Position numbers and translations under genes: made by a program. The notes beneath the pieces were generated by a model. That model ran no database searches, was not told where the DNA came from, and saw only the letters and a program-made list of their open reading frames with translations. DNA of 64,000 nt, taken from positions 106,270 to 170,269 of the forward strand of contig JAOADD010000038.1 of NCBI GenBank assembly GCA_026417495.1, given 5' to 3'. Source of the DNA: Ignavibacteria bacterium. Its GTDB lineage: Bacteria; Bacteroidota; Ignavibacteria; Tepidaquicellales; Tepidaquicellaceae. How positions within the stretch are numbered: position 1 is the first letter of the stretch; the number at the start of each line of letters is the position of its first letter. Below are positions 17,766-28,218 of this stretch, in pieces.

Positions 17766-19100
17766 TTGGAAGTAAATATTATAGATAAAGGTAGGTCTAA
17801 AAAGGAAGTGCATTTGACCCTAAATAAAGAAGAATTGGATGTGTACTTTGAAAAGGCTTATAAAGTATATGCAAAGAACTTTAAAGTTGATGGGTTTAGA
17901 AAAGGTAAAGCACCCGTGAATATGGTTAAAAGACAATATGGAGAATATATCAGAGAGCTTGCGATTACAGATTTCGTACCTCAGGAAGCTTTTAATGATT
18001 ATGTAGATGAAAACAGAATTTATATTGTAGGTACTTCAAAATTATTGGATGTAGAAAAAAAAGATGATAATTTAGTTACTATAAAGATTGAATATGAACA
18101 TTTACCAGAACCCGAAACAGCAATATATAAAAATATTGAAGTAACTAAAGAAAATATTATTATTGATGATTCGGATGTAGAAGAACAGTTTAAAAAAGTA
18201 ATTTTACAGCATTCTACACGAGCATTGGATGCACAGGCTTTAGACAATGAATACATCGTTACTGTTGATATTCAAGCATTAGATAATTCAGGTACAATTA
18301 TTATTGGTAAAAATAAAAAAGATGTAGAAATATATTTAGGGGATGATAAATTGGAAAAGAATATATATGAAGCATTAAAAAATATAAAAGAAGGGGAGGA
18401 AAAAGTATTAGATCTTACTGTTTCAAAAGATAAGGATTCCAATTCTGGTAAAGAAAGAGAAAATCAACTTTTTCGAATTACTTGTAAGAAAGTTGAAAAG
18501 GTTATTTATCCTGAATTAACAGAAGAATTTTTTAAAAAATTAACGAATAGAGATGATATCAAAACTCAAGAAGATTATAAGAAGTTTTTAAAGCAAAAAA
18601 TTCAAGAATATTATGATGATAAAAGTCAAATAGATCTTGAAAATTCAATCATTCAAGAGATTGTTAAATTAAATGATATTGAAATACCTGATGTTTATGT
18701 TAATAGTATCCTAGAAAAAAAATACGAAGAATACTTAAATCATATCAATAAACATCATAAGGAGAAAGGTGAATCCCCTAAAAGTAAAGAAGAATATATT
18801 AGAGAAATTAGACCTGATACAATATTTAATCTTAAATGGTATTTAATTAGTGAAAAAATAATCAAACAGGAAAATTTGACAGTAAATGATGAAGATTATC
18901 TTAAACTTGCTGAAAGAGAACTAAAAAGGCTTCCTTTTGATATTGAGGTTGATAAATTTGCTGAAATGCTGAAAAAAGAAAATAAATATAAAAACAGAGC
19001 ACTTGATAATAAACTCATGGGATTTCTAATTGAAAATGCTAATGTGAAAGTTGTAGAAAAAACTTTAAAAGATTTTGAAGAAAATAAAATAATAACTTAA
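17766..19100 (+). CDS. tig: Trigger factor
   Basis: Trigger factor is the ribosome-bound chaperone that meets nascent chains. The 444-residue length fits the family. The ribosome-docking signature 'GFRKGKAP' lies near residue 43 in the N-terminal domain. The middle region resembles a diverged FKBP-type domain, and the C-terminal half is long, charged and helical, as in the substrate-binding arms. The start is a TTG at 17766; no in-frame ATG before the docking motif fits better. clpP follows after one base, the common tig-clpP order, here without clpX. Confidence 0.93.
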   Translation: MEVNIIDKGRSKKEVHLTLNKEELDVYFEKAYKVYAKNFKVDGFRKGKAPVNMVKRQYGEYIRELAITDFVPQEAFNDYVDENRIYIVGTSKLLDVEKKDDNLVTIKIEYEHLPEPETAIYKNIEVTKENIIIDDSDVEEQFKKVILQHSTRALDAQALDNEYIVTVDIQALDNSGTIIIGKNKKDVEIYLGDDKLEKNIYEALKNIKEGEEKVLDLTVSKDKDSNSGKERENQLFRITCKKVEKVIYPELTEEFFKKLTNRDDIKTQEDYKKFLKQKIQEYYDDKSQIDLENSIIQEIVKLNDIEIPDVYVNSILEKKYEEYLNHINKHHKEKGESPKSKEEYIREIRPDTIFNLKWYLISEKIIKQENLTVNDEDYLKLAERELKRLPFDIEVDKFAEMLKKENKYKNRALDNKLMGFLIENANVKVVEKTLKDFEENKIIT

Positions 19101-19101
19101 A

Positions 19102-19779
19102 ATGGATTTCACAAGCATAATTAAAAAAAATGATGATTTCATTCAGAAAGGACTGGATGAAGTTCACAAAATAAAAAATCAATTAGTACCAATTGTTGTT
19201 GAGTCTACTTCTCGTGGTGAAAGAGCCTATGACATATATTCAAGGCTATTAAAAGAGAGAGTAGTTTTCCTTGGTACTCCTATTTTTGATGAAGTTGCAT
19301 CATTAGTAGTTGCCCAACTGTTGTTTTTGGAATATGAAGACCCTGATAAGGATATTGCATTGTATATAAATACTCCAGGTGGAAGTATATCTGCTGGATT
19401 GGCTATTTATGATACAATGAATTATATTAGATCTGATGTTTCAACAATTTGTGTTGGTATGGCAGCTTCTATGGGTCAAATTTTATTAACAGGTGGTGCA
19501 AGTGGAAAGCGGATTGCATTGCCGCATTCAAAAATTATGATGCATCAACCAATTGGTGGGGCTCAAGGACAAGCAACTGATATAGAAATTTATACCAAGG
19601 AAATGTTAAGAACGAGAGAAACGATTTATAGAATTATTTCTAAACATACAGGAAAACCAATTGAACAAATAGCAAAAGATGCAGAACGAGATAAATATAT
19701 GACTGCAGAGGAAGCTAAGGAATATGGATTGATTGATTTGATTTTTACAAAAAGAGAAAAACCAAAATCAAAAAGTTAA
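19102..19779 (+). CDS. clpP: ATP-dependent Clp protease proteolytic subunit
   Basis: This is the serine peptidase subunit of Clp, which degrades proteins fed by ClpX or ClpA/C. The catalytic Ser is S123 in 'GMAASMGQ' and the His is H148 in 'MMHQP', 25 residues apart as in E. coli; the Asp lies in the C-terminal 'DAERDKYM' region. At 225 residues it has an N-terminal stretch of about 25 residues before the usual mature start. It lies one base after tig and should be co-expressed with it. No clpX is in the window. Confidence 0.96.
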   Translation: MDFTSIIKKNDDFIQKGLDEVHKIKNQLVPIVVESTSRGERAYDIYSRLLKERVVFLGTPIFDEVASLVVAQLLFLEYEDPDKDIALYINTPGGSISAGLAIYDTMNYIRSDVSTICVGMAASMGQILLTGGASGKRIALPHSKIMMHQPIGGAQGQATDIEIYTKEMLRTRETIYRIISKHTGKPIEQIAKDAERDKYMTAEEAKEYGLIDLIFTKREKPKSKS

Positions 19780-19817
19780 TAAAAAATTTGATTACTGAAT
19801 AATTATCAATTAATAGT

Positions 19818-22505
19818 ATGAATTTCAAAATTTTTAATAGAATAATAGGTGCAGTTGTATTTATTATATCAACTGTCGTTTTCCTTCTTACGGTGCAACC
19901 AACGATGTCTCTTTGGGACTGTGGAGAATTTCTCGCATGTGCGTATACTATGGGCGTTCCTCATCCACCAGGAGCACCTTTGCATATTTTAGTCGGAAGA
20001 ATTTTTACTATGATTCCTTTTGCTGCTGATATTGGTTTGAGGATGAACCTGCTTTCGGTAATTTCCAGTTCTTTAACTGTTCTTTTACTATATCTTGTAT
20101 CAGTTCGACTAATAATTAATTGGAGAGGGAAACCTGAGTCAATTCTTGATTATATAATCATTACTATACCTTCTGCCATTGGTGCGTTATCACTTTCTTT
20201 CAGTGATTCGTTTTGGTTTAATGCTATGGAAGCGGAAGTTTATGGGTTTGGGACTTTATTGCTTGCTTTAGGTATTTATTTTTTGATGCTTTGGTGGGAT
20301 AATGCAGAAGTTGAGGGCAGTGACAAATATCTTCTTCTTGTTGCATATCTTTCAGGGCTCGCTCTTGGTATTCACCTCTTAGTTGTCCAAGTCATATTTA
20401 TTGCAGGTTTGTTTTACTATTTTAGAAGATTCAAATTTGAGTGGATAACTTTTTTCATTGCTATAATTGGTTCAATGATTGTTTTCTTTATTTTTTATCC
20501 TGGAATTACAAAGAAATTTCCAACTCTGATTTCTTCAAACCCAACTGTATTAGGTCTTTCAATAATTATCCTACTAGCTATTTTTATAGTTTATGCATAT
20601 AAAGCTAAACAGAAAATATTAACATTTGCTTTGCTTGCTGTTTTCCTTGCGATTATTGGGTATTCCACTTATTTATCGGTATTAATGCGAGCAAATGTTC
20701 CTAACTTGCCCGTTAATAATAATGCTCCCTCAACAATAGGAAGATTACTTTCATATTTGAATCGTGAGCAATATGGAGAGCAACCGCTTTTTCTACCCAG
20801 AAGGTATTCAAAGGATCCAATGCACGAGCGTACCTGGGATCCAAAATTGTATAGCAGTGATTTTGATTTTATGTTCAAATACCAGATTTATGAAATGTAT
20901 ATTAGGTATCTGCTTTGGCAATATGTTGGTAGGCAGGGATACAATCAAGGAGATGGATGGGACTTCAGTAAGTTCTATGCAATACCATTTTTCCTTGGAC
21001 TGTGGGGTGTGATTTATCATTTTTATAAACACAAGAAACTCGCTTTTATCTTTCTTGTTATGTTCATAATGATGGGTGTTGTTACTGCGCTCTATCAAAA
21101 TCAACAAGACCCACAGCCTCGAGAGCGTGATTATTTTTATATTGGCTCATTCTTTGTTTTCTCATTATGGATTGGACTTGGTATTACAGGAATTATTGAA
21201 ATGGTAATTGAGAGTATTGAAAAGAAACTTTGGGTACCGGTAACAGCAGTGATTTTGATTTTAGGATTTATTTTTGTACCTGCTAATATGTATCGAGTAA
21301 ATGTAAAATACCAGAGTAGAGCTGGTAATTATTTCCCCTTTGATTATGCTTATAACTTACTCCAAAGTTGTGATAAAGATGCTATATTGATTACTAATGG
21401 TGATAATGATACTTTCCCCTTATGGTGTTTACAAGCAGTTTATGGTATAAGAACTGATGTTAGAGTTGTGAATCTTTCCCTCGCACAAATTGATTGGTAT
21501 AATTTACAATTGAAAAATGAAAGACCCTATGGAGCAAAGACTGTTCCTTTTACATTATCTGATGATGCGATAAAACGTTTACAACCAATAGAATGGGATG
21601 AGAAAAAAGAAATAACTATTGATATTCCCCGAAGTGCGTATCCAGATTCAATGCAAAATAGAACAGACTTACCTGATAAATTGAGATTTAAAATACCCGC
21701 AACATTAAGATTTCAGCAAGGTGGAAGAACTATTACAGCCTTAAAAACAAATGACCTTGTTGTCCTTGATATAGTGAGGGCAAACAAATTTGAAAGACCT
21801 ATTTATTTCTCAGTTACGGTTACAGAAGATAATTATATCGGACTTGGAGAATATTTAATGCTTGAAGGTATGGCTCAAAAGTTATATCCTTACAAAGTTG
21901 CTGATCCAGAACTCGGAGTTGGGATTGATAAAGTTAAAATGTATAGAAACCTTATTGAAGCAGCGACCAATGTTTCCTCAACACCACAAGATGGGTTCAG
22001 ATATACAGGACTGAATGATTCGACAATTTTTTATGAACAAGTTCAACACAGGATGATTGATGGATATAGAATGTTATTTCTGAAGCTAGCTCATTCATAT
22101 TCAAAAGAACCAGATGGTGCTGAAAAAGTTAAGAAAGTTTTGGATGCTATGAATACATATATCCCACCTTCCTGTGTAGAAATGGACTACAGATTTAAAT
22201 ATGATGTTGCAATGCTTTATGCAAGAGCAGGGGATATAAATTTAGCAAATTACTATGCAGACCTTGCTATTAATGATGCTAAAAAAGATTTAGAAGCATA
22301 TAGAGGAAGAAATGTTTCATTACAAGCATATTATAATCCTTATAGAATCCTTATTGATATGTATGAGTTGAAAGGGGATTATCAATCTGCACTATCTATT
22401 TTGAATGAATTAAATCCAAGTGACCCTGCAGTAAATATTAAAAAACAAAGCATATTGAATAAAATTGCAGGTAAAGTTGATACTACCAAAGATTCTACAA
22501 AATAA
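19818..22505 (+). CDS. DUF2723 membrane protein, TMEM260-like putative protein O-mannosyltransferase
   Basis: The 895-residue protein has about a dozen N-terminal membrane spans, then a soluble C-terminal part (from ~residue 490) ending in TPR-like helices. The conserved N-terminal loop 'LWDCGEFLACAYTMGVPHPPGAPLH' region marks DUF2723 (PF11028), the family of human TMEM260, which O-mannosylates proteins; GT-C enzymes use an acidic residue in that first loop with a polyprenyl-phosphate sugar. Its place ahead of a dolichyl-phosphate-mannose-synthase-like GT2 fits lipid-linked sugar use. Transfer to exported proteins in the periplasm is inference. The stop overlaps the next start (TAATG). Confidence 0.85.
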   Translation: MNFKIFNRIIGAVVFIISTVVFLLTVQPTMSLWDCGEFLACAYTMGVPHPPGAPLHILVGRIFTMIPFAADIGLRMNLLSVISSSLTVLLLYLVSVRLIINWRGKPESILDYIIITIPSAIGALSLSFSDSFWFNAMEAEVYGFGTLLLALGIYFLMLWWDNAEVEGSDKYLLLVAYLSGLALGIHLLVVQVIFIAGLFYYFRRFKFEWITFFIAIIGSMIVFFIFYPGITKKFPTLISSNPTVLGLSIIILLAIFIVYAYKAKQKILTFALLAVFLAIIGYSTYLSVLMRANVPNLPVNNNAPSTIGRLLSYLNREQYGEQPLFLPRRYSKDPMHERTWDPKLYSSDFDFMFKYQIYEMYIRYLLWQYVGRQGYNQGDGWDFSKFYAIPFFLGLWGVIYHFYKHKKLAFIFLVMFIMMGVVTALYQNQQDPQPRERDYFYIGSFFVFSLWIGLGITGIIEMVIESIEKKLWVPVTAVILILGFIFVPANMYRVNVKYQSRAGNYFPFDYAYNLLQSCDKDAILITNGDNDTFPLWCLQAVYGIRTDVRVVNLSLAQIDWYNLQLKNERPYGAKTVPFTLSDDAIKRLQPIEWDEKKEITIDIPRSAYPDSMQNRTDLPDKLRFKIPATLRFQQGGRTITALKTNDLVVLDIVRANKFERPIYFSVTVTEDNYIGLGEYLMLEGMAQKLYPYKVADPELGVGIDKVKMYRNLIEAATNVSSTPQDGFRYTGLNDSTIFYEQVQHRMIDGYRMLFLKLAHSYSKEPDGAEKVKKVLDAMNTYIPPSCVEMDYRFKYDVAMLYARAGDINLANYYADLAINDAKKDLEAYRGRNVSLQAYYNPYRILIDMYELKGDYQSALSILNELNPSDPAVNIKKQSILNKIAGKVDTTKDSTK

Positions 22506-23965
22506 TGAGAGCAGGAAAAAAGATTGGTATTCTTGTAGTTGCATACAACGCTGTTACGACTCTCACGAAAGTTCTTGAGAGAATTCCTGCACCCATTTAT
22601 AATGAGATAGATGAAATCGCTGTTTTTGATGATGCTAGTAAAGATGATACTTATGCGCTTTCAGTTGGATATAAACAGATAAAGAAACTAGAGAAATTAA
22701 ATATCTATTTAAATGAACGAAATCTTGGTTACGGTGGTAATCAGAAGAGGGGATTTAAGTATTATATTGAAAAAGGCTTTGATGTTGTTGTGCTTTTACA
22801 TGGTGATGGGCAATATGCTCCAGAAGTTTTAGGGGAAATTTATTCTCCAATTGTTGAAGGGAAAGCAGATGTTGTACTTGGTTCAAGAATGATGAAAAGA
22901 TATGGTGGTGCTTTAAAAGGAGGAATGCCACTTTATAAATTTATTGGCAATAAGATTTTATCCACTTATCAAAATTGGAAATTAAAAACAAATTTAACTG
23001 AATTCCATTCTGGTTATAGAGCCTATTCAATTGAGGGTTTAAAGAAAATTAATTTGGATAATTGTACAGATGACTTTCACTTTGATACGCAAATAATTAT
23101 TAAGTGTCATCATCACAACCTTCGTATTATTGAGGTTCCTATTCCTACTTTTTATGGTAACGAAATTTGTTATGTTAAAGGGTTGAAATATGCAGGTGAT
23201 GTAATCGAGACTACCAGGGAATATGTAAAAACTATTCGCGGATTAAAAAAATCTGATACCTATTCAGAATTTTTTGTGCAATATCCCTTAAAGTTATATC
23301 CATTTTCAAGTCATAGTGTAGTTCTAAAAATACTTAATGCAAGAAGTGGATTAAGAATACTTGATATAGGTTGCGGTAGTGGTTTTCTCGCAAGCCATAT
23401 AAGAGATGATAATTATAAAGTTGGGGTTGATGTTGTTGAGCCAAACGAGGAAATGAAAAAAAGTTTCAGTAAATATTTTCTAAAAAATTTAAATGAAGGT
23501 TTACCTAAAGAATTAGAATCTGAACAAAAATTTGATTATATACTTCTGTTAGATATTCTCGATTATCTTGTAGATTATGAAAGAATTTTAAAAGAGGTTA
23601 AAAGTTATATTAAGGAAGGTGGTAAATTTATAATTTCATTTGCAAATATTGCCAACCTTTATGTTAGAATTAATTTGTTATTTGGAAGGTTTCCGTATTC
23701 AGACAGAGGAATTCTTGATAGAGGGCATTTACACTTTTTCACTTATGGGAGTATTAAAAAGTTAATGAAAAAACACAAATTCCGAATAAATAAAATAATA
23801 GTTACACCTATTCCAATAATAGAAATTTTACCGAAACCATTGAAAAATAATTTAGGAAAAGCTTTGAATTTTCTTTTATACATAAAGACAAGAATCTTTA
23901 AAAGATTATTAGGTTTTCAATTTATTGTAATTGCAGACCTTCTTAAAGAAGAACCTAAAAAATAA
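22505..23965 (+). CDS. Fused GT2 glycosyltransferase and SAM-dependent methyltransferase
   Basis: Residues ~1-250 form a GT2 domain like polyprenyl-phosphate mannosyl/glucosyl synthases: 'VVAYNAVTTL', 'FDDASKDDT', 'LNERNLGYGGNQ' and 'LLHGDGQYAPE' (metal-binding DxD-like). Residues ~265-486 form a class I methyltransferase with the SAM loop 'LDIGCGSGFLA' and a later 'DYILLLDILDYL'. Separate enzymes of both kinds are common, while one chain would link making a lipid-linked sugar with a methylation step. The gene overlaps the DUF2723 stop and precedes a YfhO-like gene by 11 bases. The acceptor of either domain is unknown. Confidence 0.85.
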   Translation: MRAGKKIGILVVAYNAVTTLTKVLERIPAPIYNEIDEIAVFDDASKDDTYALSVGYKQIKKLEKLNIYLNERNLGYGGNQKRGFKYYIEKGFDVVVLLHGDGQYAPEVLGEIYSPIVEGKADVVLGSRMMKRYGGALKGGMPLYKFIGNKILSTYQNWKLKTNLTEFHSGYRAYSIEGLKKINLDNCTDDFHFDTQIIIKCHHHNLRIIEVPIPTFYGNEICYVKGLKYAGDVIETTREYVKTIRGLKKSDTYSEFFVQYPLKLYPFSSHSVVLKILNARSGLRILDIGCGSGFLASHIRDDNYKVGVDVVEPNEEMKKSFSKYFLKNLNEGLPKELESEQKFDYILLLDILDYLVDYERILKEVKSYIKEGGKFIISFANIANLYVRINLLFGRFPYSDRGILDRGHLHFFTYGSIKKLMKKHKFRINKIIVTPIPIIEILPKPLKNNLGKALNFLLYIKTRIFKRLLGFQFIVIADLLKEEPKK

Positions 23966-23976
23966 ATTCAGGGGCT

Positions 23977-26388
23977 ATGGCAAAGGGAAAAAAGATCAAA
24001 AAGGCAATTACTCAGAAAAGTAATTTCTTTGATGTAGCAAATAGTTTTATTAATAATATTTGGATTTGTTTATTAATTTTGTTTGTATTCTGGGTAATTT
24101 TTTTTAATAAACTGCTTACAGGTGCTGCATTTATCTTCGATGATTTTTTACATCAGTACTGGCCTGGTAAATTTATGTCTGCTGTTTCTTTAAGTAATGG
24201 GGTAATTCCTTTTTGGAATCCATACACTTTCTGTGGTGTACCTTTTGTAGCAGATATACAAATTGCAGTTTTTTATCCTTTCAATCTTTTGTTGACATTG
24301 TTTGTTAAGAATCAATATCTAAATGCTTTACCCGTCCAAATAACAATTATTTTTCATTATCTATTATGTTCTATTTTTTGTTTCTTGCTTGGTAGACACT
24401 TCAAATGGAATAATCTTTCTTCCTTACTTTTTGCGATTATGTTTACCTATTGTGGATATATGATTGCGCATATGATTCATATGCCTAATGTTGAAGCTGT
24501 TAGTTGGTTCCCTTTAATGTTTCTTCTTTTTTTAAGATTTATTGAAACAAAAAAATATTATAATCTTTGGATTTCTACTTTTATCACTGCTTTGTGTATT
24601 CTTTGTGGTTATCCACAAGTAATATTCTTGAACTTAGTTTTTATTGGTGTTTATGCTGTTGTATTGTTTCTTAAGTATTTTCTTGATAAAGATTATCAAT
24701 CATTGAAACATTTAGTACTTGGTTCGATTATTTTTTTTATTATTCCTTTTGGTCTGACTGCTTTTCAACTTTTACCTACATTTGAATTTATTAGTTTATC
24801 AAATCGTGATAAATTTGATTACAATTTTGCAAAGGAAGGTTCTATGCATTGGTATGATGTTATTACATTTTTTGTACCTAAGTTTTTTGGTGTATGGAAT
24901 TGGAGTGAAATACCAGGGGATGTTAAATACTGGTCTAATCATCAGGAAGGGAGGTGGATGTTCTCAACTGTTAATTTATACATTTCAACTCTCGCTGTTA
25001 TCCTTTTGATTCCAACTATAAGATTATTAATAAAGGATAATTCAAAAAGATTATTCACTTGGTTTTTATTAGGGTTTGCGATTTTTTCATTTTTCTTTGC
25101 TTTAGGGGGTAATTTCTTTTTGCAGAAATTAATGTTTGATACATTACCTATGTTCAACAGGTATAGAAATCCCTCACATATTACTTATTTAACGGCATTT
25201 GCTCTCTCATTAGTTGTTTGTGCAGGATTTGATGCAATGATAAAAGATAAAAACTTACTTTTGAAATATTTAAAACCATCATATTTATTCATTTCTGCTT
25301 CTATCTTTGCATTTTTCTTACTACTTTTTCTTGTAGGAGCATTCAAAGTTAAACAAGATCAGGTATTACCTGATATGGTTAATAGTTTAAGAGATATAAA
25401 TAATTGGATAAAAAATCAGTATTTAATCTTTTTCATTTTTGTTACACTTTTTGCATTATCATTTTATCTTTTTATTAAAGAAAAGATAAATTTTAATGTT
25501 TTTGCAGGGGTACTCATTCTTATTTTATGTGTTGAAATTTATGTTATCTGGTTTACTCAAAACAATGGCACACAAAATCCAGAAAAAGTTTTTGCTCAAA
25601 ATTCGCAGTTGATTAATGAGATGAAGGAAAAGCTCAAGGATGAGACATTTAGAATAAACATGAGATATGGTGGGAATATGCTATTTCAACGAAATCAAGG
25701 ACAGGTGGATAGAATTCCTTTAATTGAAGGTTATAGTGCTTTGTATATAAAAAAGTATATGCCACCCCAAAAAACTGAAACAGATAATTCTCAATTACTG
25801 GGATTACTTAATGTAAAATATAAAATCAATATAGATACAGCAACAGGTAGACTTAAGCAAGGTGAGAAACAATTGATTGAAAATCCTTCTTATATGCCAA
25901 AAGCAACTATGTTTTATAATGCAAAATATATTTCGAATGATTCTGATATTATAAGGTATATGAAAAGTCCTGATTATGATTATAGAAAAACAATTGTTCT
26001 TGAGAAAAAACCTGAAAATGCTGTATTACCAGAAACACCTGATACATTAATTAAAGCAGAAATTAAGACATTAAAATATGATTTAAATGAAATTACTTTT
26101 AGTGTAAATACACTTGAAAATGGGTATTTACTTGTTGGAGAGGTTTATTATCCTGCATGGAAAGCATATGTTGATGGAGTTCCTGTTGAAATATTGCGCG
26201 CTGATTATTGCTTGCGAGCTGTTTATCTTGAGAAAGGATTTCATACAGTGGAATTCAAGTATGAATCCGATACTTTTGCCAGAGGATTGAAAATATCTCT
26301 TGCTTCAGTTGTAGTTACAATTATTGGATTAGTCAGTTCTGTTTATACTTTCAAAAGGAGAGAAAAAAAGAATGAAGATACTAATTAA
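23977..26388 (+). CDS. YfhO-family polytopic membrane protein
   Basis: The 803-residue protein has about 13 membrane spans and the YfhO (PF09586) N-terminal loop 'FDDFLHQYWPGK' plus 'PFWNPYTFCGVPF'. The C-terminal soluble domain ends with 'YYPAWKAYVDG' and a last membrane helix, also typical. YfhO relatives are GT-C-like and act in glycosylation of cell-wall polymers or lipids in Firmicutes. In this cluster a role in moving a lipid-linked sugar onto an envelope acceptor is plausible but inferred. It overlaps the GT9 gene by 17 bases. Confidence 0.85.
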   Translation: MAKGKKIKKAITQKSNFFDVANSFINNIWICLLILFVFWVIFFNKLLTGAAFIFDDFLHQYWPGKFMSAVSLSNGVIPFWNPYTFCGVPFVADIQIAVFYPFNLLLTLFVKNQYLNALPVQITIIFHYLLCSIFCFLLGRHFKWNNLSSLLFAIMFTYCGYMIAHMIHMPNVEAVSWFPLMFLLFLRFIETKKYYNLWISTFITALCILCGYPQVIFLNLVFIGVYAVVLFLKYFLDKDYQSLKHLVLGSIIFFIIPFGLTAFQLLPTFEFISLSNRDKFDYNFAKEGSMHWYDVITFFVPKFFGVWNWSEIPGDVKYWSNHQEGRWMFSTVNLYISTLAVILLIPTIRLLIKDNSKRLFTWFLLGFAIFSFFFALGGNFFLQKLMFDTLPMFNRYRNPSHITYLTAFALSLVVCAGFDAMIKDKNLLLKYLKPSYLFISASIFAFFLLLFLVGAFKVKQDQVLPDMVNSLRDINNWIKNQYLIFFIFVTLFALSFYLFIKEKINFNVFAGVLILILCVEIYVIWFTQNNGTQNPEKVFAQNSQLINEMKEKLKDETFRINMRYGGNMLFQRNQGQVDRIPLIEGYSALYIKKYMPPQKTETDNSQLLGLLNVKYKINIDTATGRLKQGEKQLIENPSYMPKATMFYNAKYISNDSDIIRYMKSPDYDYRKTIVLEKKPENAVLPETPDTLIKAEIKTLKYDLNEITFSVNTLENGYLLVGEVYYPAWKAYVDGVPVEILRADYCLRAVYLEKGFHTVEFKYESDTFARGLKISLASVVVTIIGLVSSVYTFKRREKKNEDTN

Positions 26389-27424
26389 TGCTTTGTCTGG
26401 TATTGGTGATGCTTTAATGTTTACACCTGCATTAAGAATTTTGAAAGATAGAAATACAGATTTGCAAGTGGATTTACTTGCAATGTTTGAATCTGTTAAG
26501 CAAATATTCACATATAATCCATTAATCAACGAAGTTTTTTTTATAGATTTTTTACATCAGTCAAAAATTAAATCTATTAAAGAAGTTTTGTCAATTAGAA
26601 GAAGGAAATATAATTATAGTATTAATGTTTATCCTTCAAATAGAGCTGAATATAATTTGTTAAATTTTTTTCTTTGTTCAGGTAAGAGAATTGGGAAGAA
26701 ATATAATCATAGTCATTTTTTTAGGTTTGAATTTCTTAATCAATTAAAGTATCCTGAGATTAAGGATAGACATAATGTTTTACAGAATGTTGATTTAATA
26801 AAAGAGATAGTGGGGGATATATCAGATAGTAATGTTCCACCTATGGAAATATTCGTCCCTGAAGATAAAAAAATAGAAGGTGAAAACTGGATTTTAGAGA
26901 AAGTTAAAGATAGGTTTCCAGTTGGTATTCATGCTGGTTCAGCAATTCTTAAAAATCACATAAATAAACGATGGGATGTCAATAAATATATTCAGTTATG
27001 CAAGGTATTAATAAGTAATAAAAATGCATTTATACTTTTGTTTGGAACAGAAAAAGATTTAAATGAAAAAATTAAATCTGAATTAAAAGACTATTCTGAA
27101 TTCGCATCAACAGGGGATTTTATGGACTCTGTTTCAAGATTAATGCATTGCAAATTGTTTGTCTCAAACGATACTGCATTTTTGCACACCTGTGCAGCAC
27201 TACAGATTCCTGTGGTTGGGATATTTGGCTATACTAATTTTAAAGAATTGTATCCATGGAAATCCCCTCACAAAATTGTAAGATTGGAACTTGAATGTAG
27301 CCCCTGCTTTTTTAACTCACCTAGACCTGCCAGATGTAAATGGAATGGTATAGACGAGTTTAAATGTATAAAACAAATATCAATTGATAGTGTATATCAA
27401 GCAATTAATGAATTAATAAATTAA
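26372..27424 (+). CDS. GT9-family glycosyltransferase (ADP-heptose:LPS heptosyltransferase-like)
   Basis: The 350-residue protein starts with the GT9 N-terminal motif 'LSGIGDALMFTPALR'. The C-terminal nucleotide-sugar domain has 'GIHAGSAILK', 'KRWDVNKY', 'LLFGTEKD' and the donor-binding 'SNDTAFLHTCAALQIPVVGIFG'. GT9 enzymes such as WaaC/WaaF add heptose to lipopolysaccharide core on the cytoplasmic side. The sugar here is not known. A C-terminal Cys-rich 'ECSPCFF' segment is common in the family. Overlap with the preceding gene supports one glycan operon. Confidence 0.88.
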   Translation: MKILINALSGIGDALMFTPALRILKDRNTDLQVDLLAMFESVKQIFTYNPLINEVFFIDFLHQSKIKSIKEVLSIRRRKYNYSINVYPSNRAEYNLLNFFLCSGKRIGKKYNHSHFFRFEFLNQLKYPEIKDRHNVLQNVDLIKEIVGDISDSNVPPMEIFVPEDKKIEGENWILEKVKDRFPVGIHAGSAILKNHINKRWDVNKYIQLCKVLISNKNAFILLFGTEKDLNEKIKSELKDYSEFASTGDFMDSVSRLMHCKLFVSNDTAFLHTCAALQIPVVGIFGYTNFKELYPWKSPHKIVRLELECSPCFFNSPRPARCKWNGIDEFKCIKQISIDSVYQAINELIN

Positions 27425-27437
27425 ATTAATATTTTTT

Positions 27438-28130
27438 ATGAAAAATGTTTTAATAACAGGTGCTAATAGAGGAATTGGTTTTGAAATAGCAAGACAATTA
27501 GGGCTAAAAGGATTTGACATTATTTTGACTGCGAGGGATACAGAAAAAGGTAAGCAAGCAGTGAGTAAATTAATTGAAATGAATATAAACGCAGAATTCG
27601 TTCAGATGGATGTGACTAATATAGAAAGTATAAACAATGCATACAAAATAATTTCAGGTTTATTTAATTCAATTAATGTACTAATAAATAATGCTGGGAT
27701 AAGATTAAAAACAGATAGGGGATTAGATTTAATACCTTTTGAAGACATTGTAATTACCATTAACACAAATTTAATTGCACCGATAGTAGTTACGCAAAAG
27801 TTTTTGCCACTCTTAAAAGAAGGTAGCAGAGTGATAAATATCTCGAGTACACTTGGTTCAATTACAAACGGTATGATTAAATTTAGCCCTGTTTATAGTA
27901 TCTCAAAAACTGGTTTAAATGCAGTTACATGTCAATATCATTTAATGTTAAAAAATAAGGGTATTGCTGTATATTCTATGTGTCCTGGTTGGGTAAAGAC
28001 AGAATTAGGTGGGGTAGGTGCAGAAAGGACAGTAGAAGAAGGAGCGAGAACAGCAGTATGGTTAGCAACTGAAGCTCCATTTGAATTATCAGGAAAATTT
28101 ATAAAAGATAATAAAGTTATTCCATGGTAA
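27438..28130 (+). CDS. Short-chain dehydrogenase/reductase
   Basis: This is a classical SDR of 230 residues. The NAD(P)-binding motif TGxxxGIG appears as 'TGANRGIG', with 'NNAGI', a catalytic Ser in 'INISS', and YxxxK in 'YSISKTG'. The Arg in 'TARD' after the second strand suggests NADPH. It most resembles carbonyl-reductase-like members. It follows the GT9 gene by 13 bases and probably belongs to the same transcript. The substrate is unknown. Confidence 0.88.
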   Translation: MKNVLITGANRGIGFEIARQLGLKGFDIILTARDTEKGKQAVSKLIEMNINAEFVQMDVTNIESINNAYKIISGLFNSINVLINNAGIRLKTDRGLDLIPFEDIVITINTNLIAPIVVTQKFLPLLKEGSRVINISSTLGSITNGMIKFSPVYSISKTGLNAVTCQYHLMLKNKGIAVYSMCPGWVKTELGGVGAERTVEEGARTAVWLATEAPFELSGKFIKDNKVIPW

Positions 28131-28218
28131 TTAAATAAATTTTGTATAAAGATACATGTGTTTTAAAACCCATAAAGGTAAATTTTAAAAATCACAATGT
28201 AAAACTAATATATTTAAA

